Assembly: GCA_964451095.1 (NCBI GenBank) | Contig: CAYVGI010000001.1 | Span: 58,705-122,704 of the forward strand | Source: DAOTTY01 sp964451095 | GTDB lineage: Bacteria; Chloroflexota; Anaerolineae; Aggregatilineales; Phototrophicaceae | Length of the DNA stretch: 64,000 nt | Reading direction: 5' to 3' | Notes under the pieces: generated by a model | What the model saw: only the letters and a program-made list of their open reading frames with translations | Databases searched by the model: none | Told to the model about the DNA's origin: nothing | Program-made: the position numbers and the translations under genes | Part shown: positions 63,291 to 64,000 of the stretch, one piece after another | Layout: every line of letters begins with the position of its first letter | Numbering within the stretch: position 1 is the first letter of the stretch

Positions 63291-63923
63291 ATGCAAAAAA
63301 CCCGACAACAAATCCTTGAAGTCTTGAATCAGATCGGGCAAGCAACTGTCCAAGAAATCGTCACGGAACTGCATAGCAAGCACAACACGCAGATCACAGC
63401 CGTGACGGTTCGGCATCACCTGAACCTGTTGCAAAAACAAAATCTGGTTACGACGCCGGCAATGCGCCATCGAAATAAGCCCGGTCGTCCTGAGCACGTT
63501 TACACGCTTACACCGCGTGCCCACGAATATTTCCCATCGAATTACCAACGGCTAACGACGGGATTGATTCACCAACTCAAGAGCAACCTGGCGCCCTCTC
63601 AGGTTAACGTGATTTTCGAGGGGATTGCCGACGATATGGCGGCAGAAGCACATATCCCCGATGCCCCCCTGCCAGATCGCATAGAGCTAGTCGTAGAATA
63701 CCTCAATGAGCACGGCTATGAGGCAAACTGGGAGAAAACTGACGATGGGTATGTACTGCACACCACAAACTGCCCCTATCATGACATCGCGCAGGCAGAC
63801 GATACACTGTGCGAGATGGACATGCGACTCATCACACAATTGGTCGGGGTTGTGCCGCGTCGCCTGTCACTCGTGTCCTGTGGGGAAGCAACATGCTCCT
63901 ATCTTTTCCCGGTTGTGGACTAG
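63291..63923 (+). CDS. SufR/ArsR-like transcription regulator with Cys cluster
   Basis: A 210-residue DNA-binding protein. Residues about 1-75 are a winged helix (RQQILEVLNQIGQATVQEIVTEL ... VTVRHHLNLLQKQNLV, GRPEHVYTLT). The C-terminal part has four Cys (NCPYHDIA, TLCEM, SCGEATCSY) in the arrangement seen in SufR-like Fe-S sensing repressors. It probably represses or activates iron-sulfur genes; a suf operon may lie beyond the window. It is divergent from pheA with facing promoters. Confidence 0.88.
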   Translation: MQKTRQQILEVLNQIGQATVQEIVTELHSKHNTQITAVTVRHHLNLLQKQNLVTTPAMRHRNKPGRPEHVYTLTPRAHEYFPSNYQRLTTGLIHQLKSNLAPSQVNVIFEGIADDMAAEAHIPDAPLPDRIELVVEYLNEHGYEANWEKTDDGYVLHTTNCPYHDIAQADDTLCEMDMRLITQLVGVVPRRLSLVSCGEATCSYLFPVVD

Positions 63924-63979
63924 CCCGTGATTTTGATGACGGAATCCAGGGCAATCGCTCCAAAAATGAATTGAACGCA

Positions 63980-64000
63980 CCACCCACTGAAAGTGGGTGG
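63980..64000 (+). terminator. Hairpin after the regulator gene, at the window edge
   Basis: CCACCCACT (63980-63988) and AGTGGGTGG (63992-64000) pair perfectly with a 3-base loop. The sequence after it is outside the window, so a T-run cannot be confirmed. Confidence 0.65.

Overview
The window (64 kb, roughly 55-57% G+C by eye) reads as a piece of a Chloroflexota genome, most likely from the Anaerolineae or a neighbouring class. This is inferred from gene content: many PKD, TolB-like and SH3b surface proteins, a soluble Ser/Thr kinase with a PQQ propeller, type 2 IPP isomerase, an archaeal-type aspartate-semialdehyde dehydrogenase, an orphan magnesium-chelatase-like ATPase, and frequent TTG/GTG starts. 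No rRNA, phage, transposase, integron or CRISPR array was seen. The sequence carries one 100-N scaffold gap (54363-54462) that breaks two genes.

Layout. 1-3225 (minus): MoxR ATPase, DUF58 protein and a membrane spermidine-synthase-like protein whose end lies outside the window. 3346-6754 (plus): roadblock protein, CTP synthase (pyrG) and an adenosine-deaminase-fold protein that has lost nearly all its zinc ligands. 6768-13358 (minus): a compact signalling block in the order Ser/Thr kinase with propeller, PP2C phosphatase, J-like/VWA protein, zinc-ribbon/FHA protein, 80-residue protein, response regulator, Hsp20. 13598-17244: hemW, a polyprenyl diphosphate synthase, IPP isomerase and acyl carrier protein. 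17311-19608 (minus): acyl-CoA thioesterase, BchI-like ATPase and a membrane protein, all overlapping. 19644-27013 (minus): a surface polysaccharide locus with a glycosyltransferase, GtrA, O-antigen ligase/polymerase, UDP-glucuronate decarboxylase-like enzyme, and a fusion of a glycosidase-like domain to a second O-antigen ligase-like domain. 27014-33200 (minus): two lipoproteins with TolB-like propellers, one with twelve PKD domains. 33351-37344 (plus): a two-component pair and a secreted propeller. 37334-44650 (minus): GNAT, a small membrane protein, HflX, aminotransferase, TrmFO, FabF and PlsX; PlsX is interrupted by an in-frame amber codon.

44740-54362: tRNA-Leu(GAG), a Thr/Glu-rich anchored protein, a hybrid sensor kinase, a CtpA-type protease, SmpB, an unknown protein, a STAND-like ATPase, tRNA-Glu(CTC), an SH3b membrane protein and a YigZ fragment. 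54463-56006 (minus): a response regulator fragment and a four-repeat SH3b protein. 56139-63923: amino-acid biosynthesis, with hisZ-hisG on the plus strand facing pheA-asd-hisD-kinase on the minus strand, then a SufR-like iron-sulfur regulator divergent from pheA.

How the genes fit together: housekeeping genes for membrane lipids (ACP, FabF, PlsX, isoprenoids), amino acids (His, Phe, the aspartate family) and translation (SmpB, TrmFO, HflX, tRNAs) alternate with envelope and signalling modules. Points most worth follow-up are the ADA-fold pseudoenzyme, the amber codon in plsX, the glycosidase/O-antigen-ligase fusion lacking the expected nucleophile, the soluble kinase-propeller signalling block, HisZ beside a long-form HisG, a phosphotransferase-like kinase translationally coupled to hisD, and a hairpin-rich non-coding stretch at 53189-53296.
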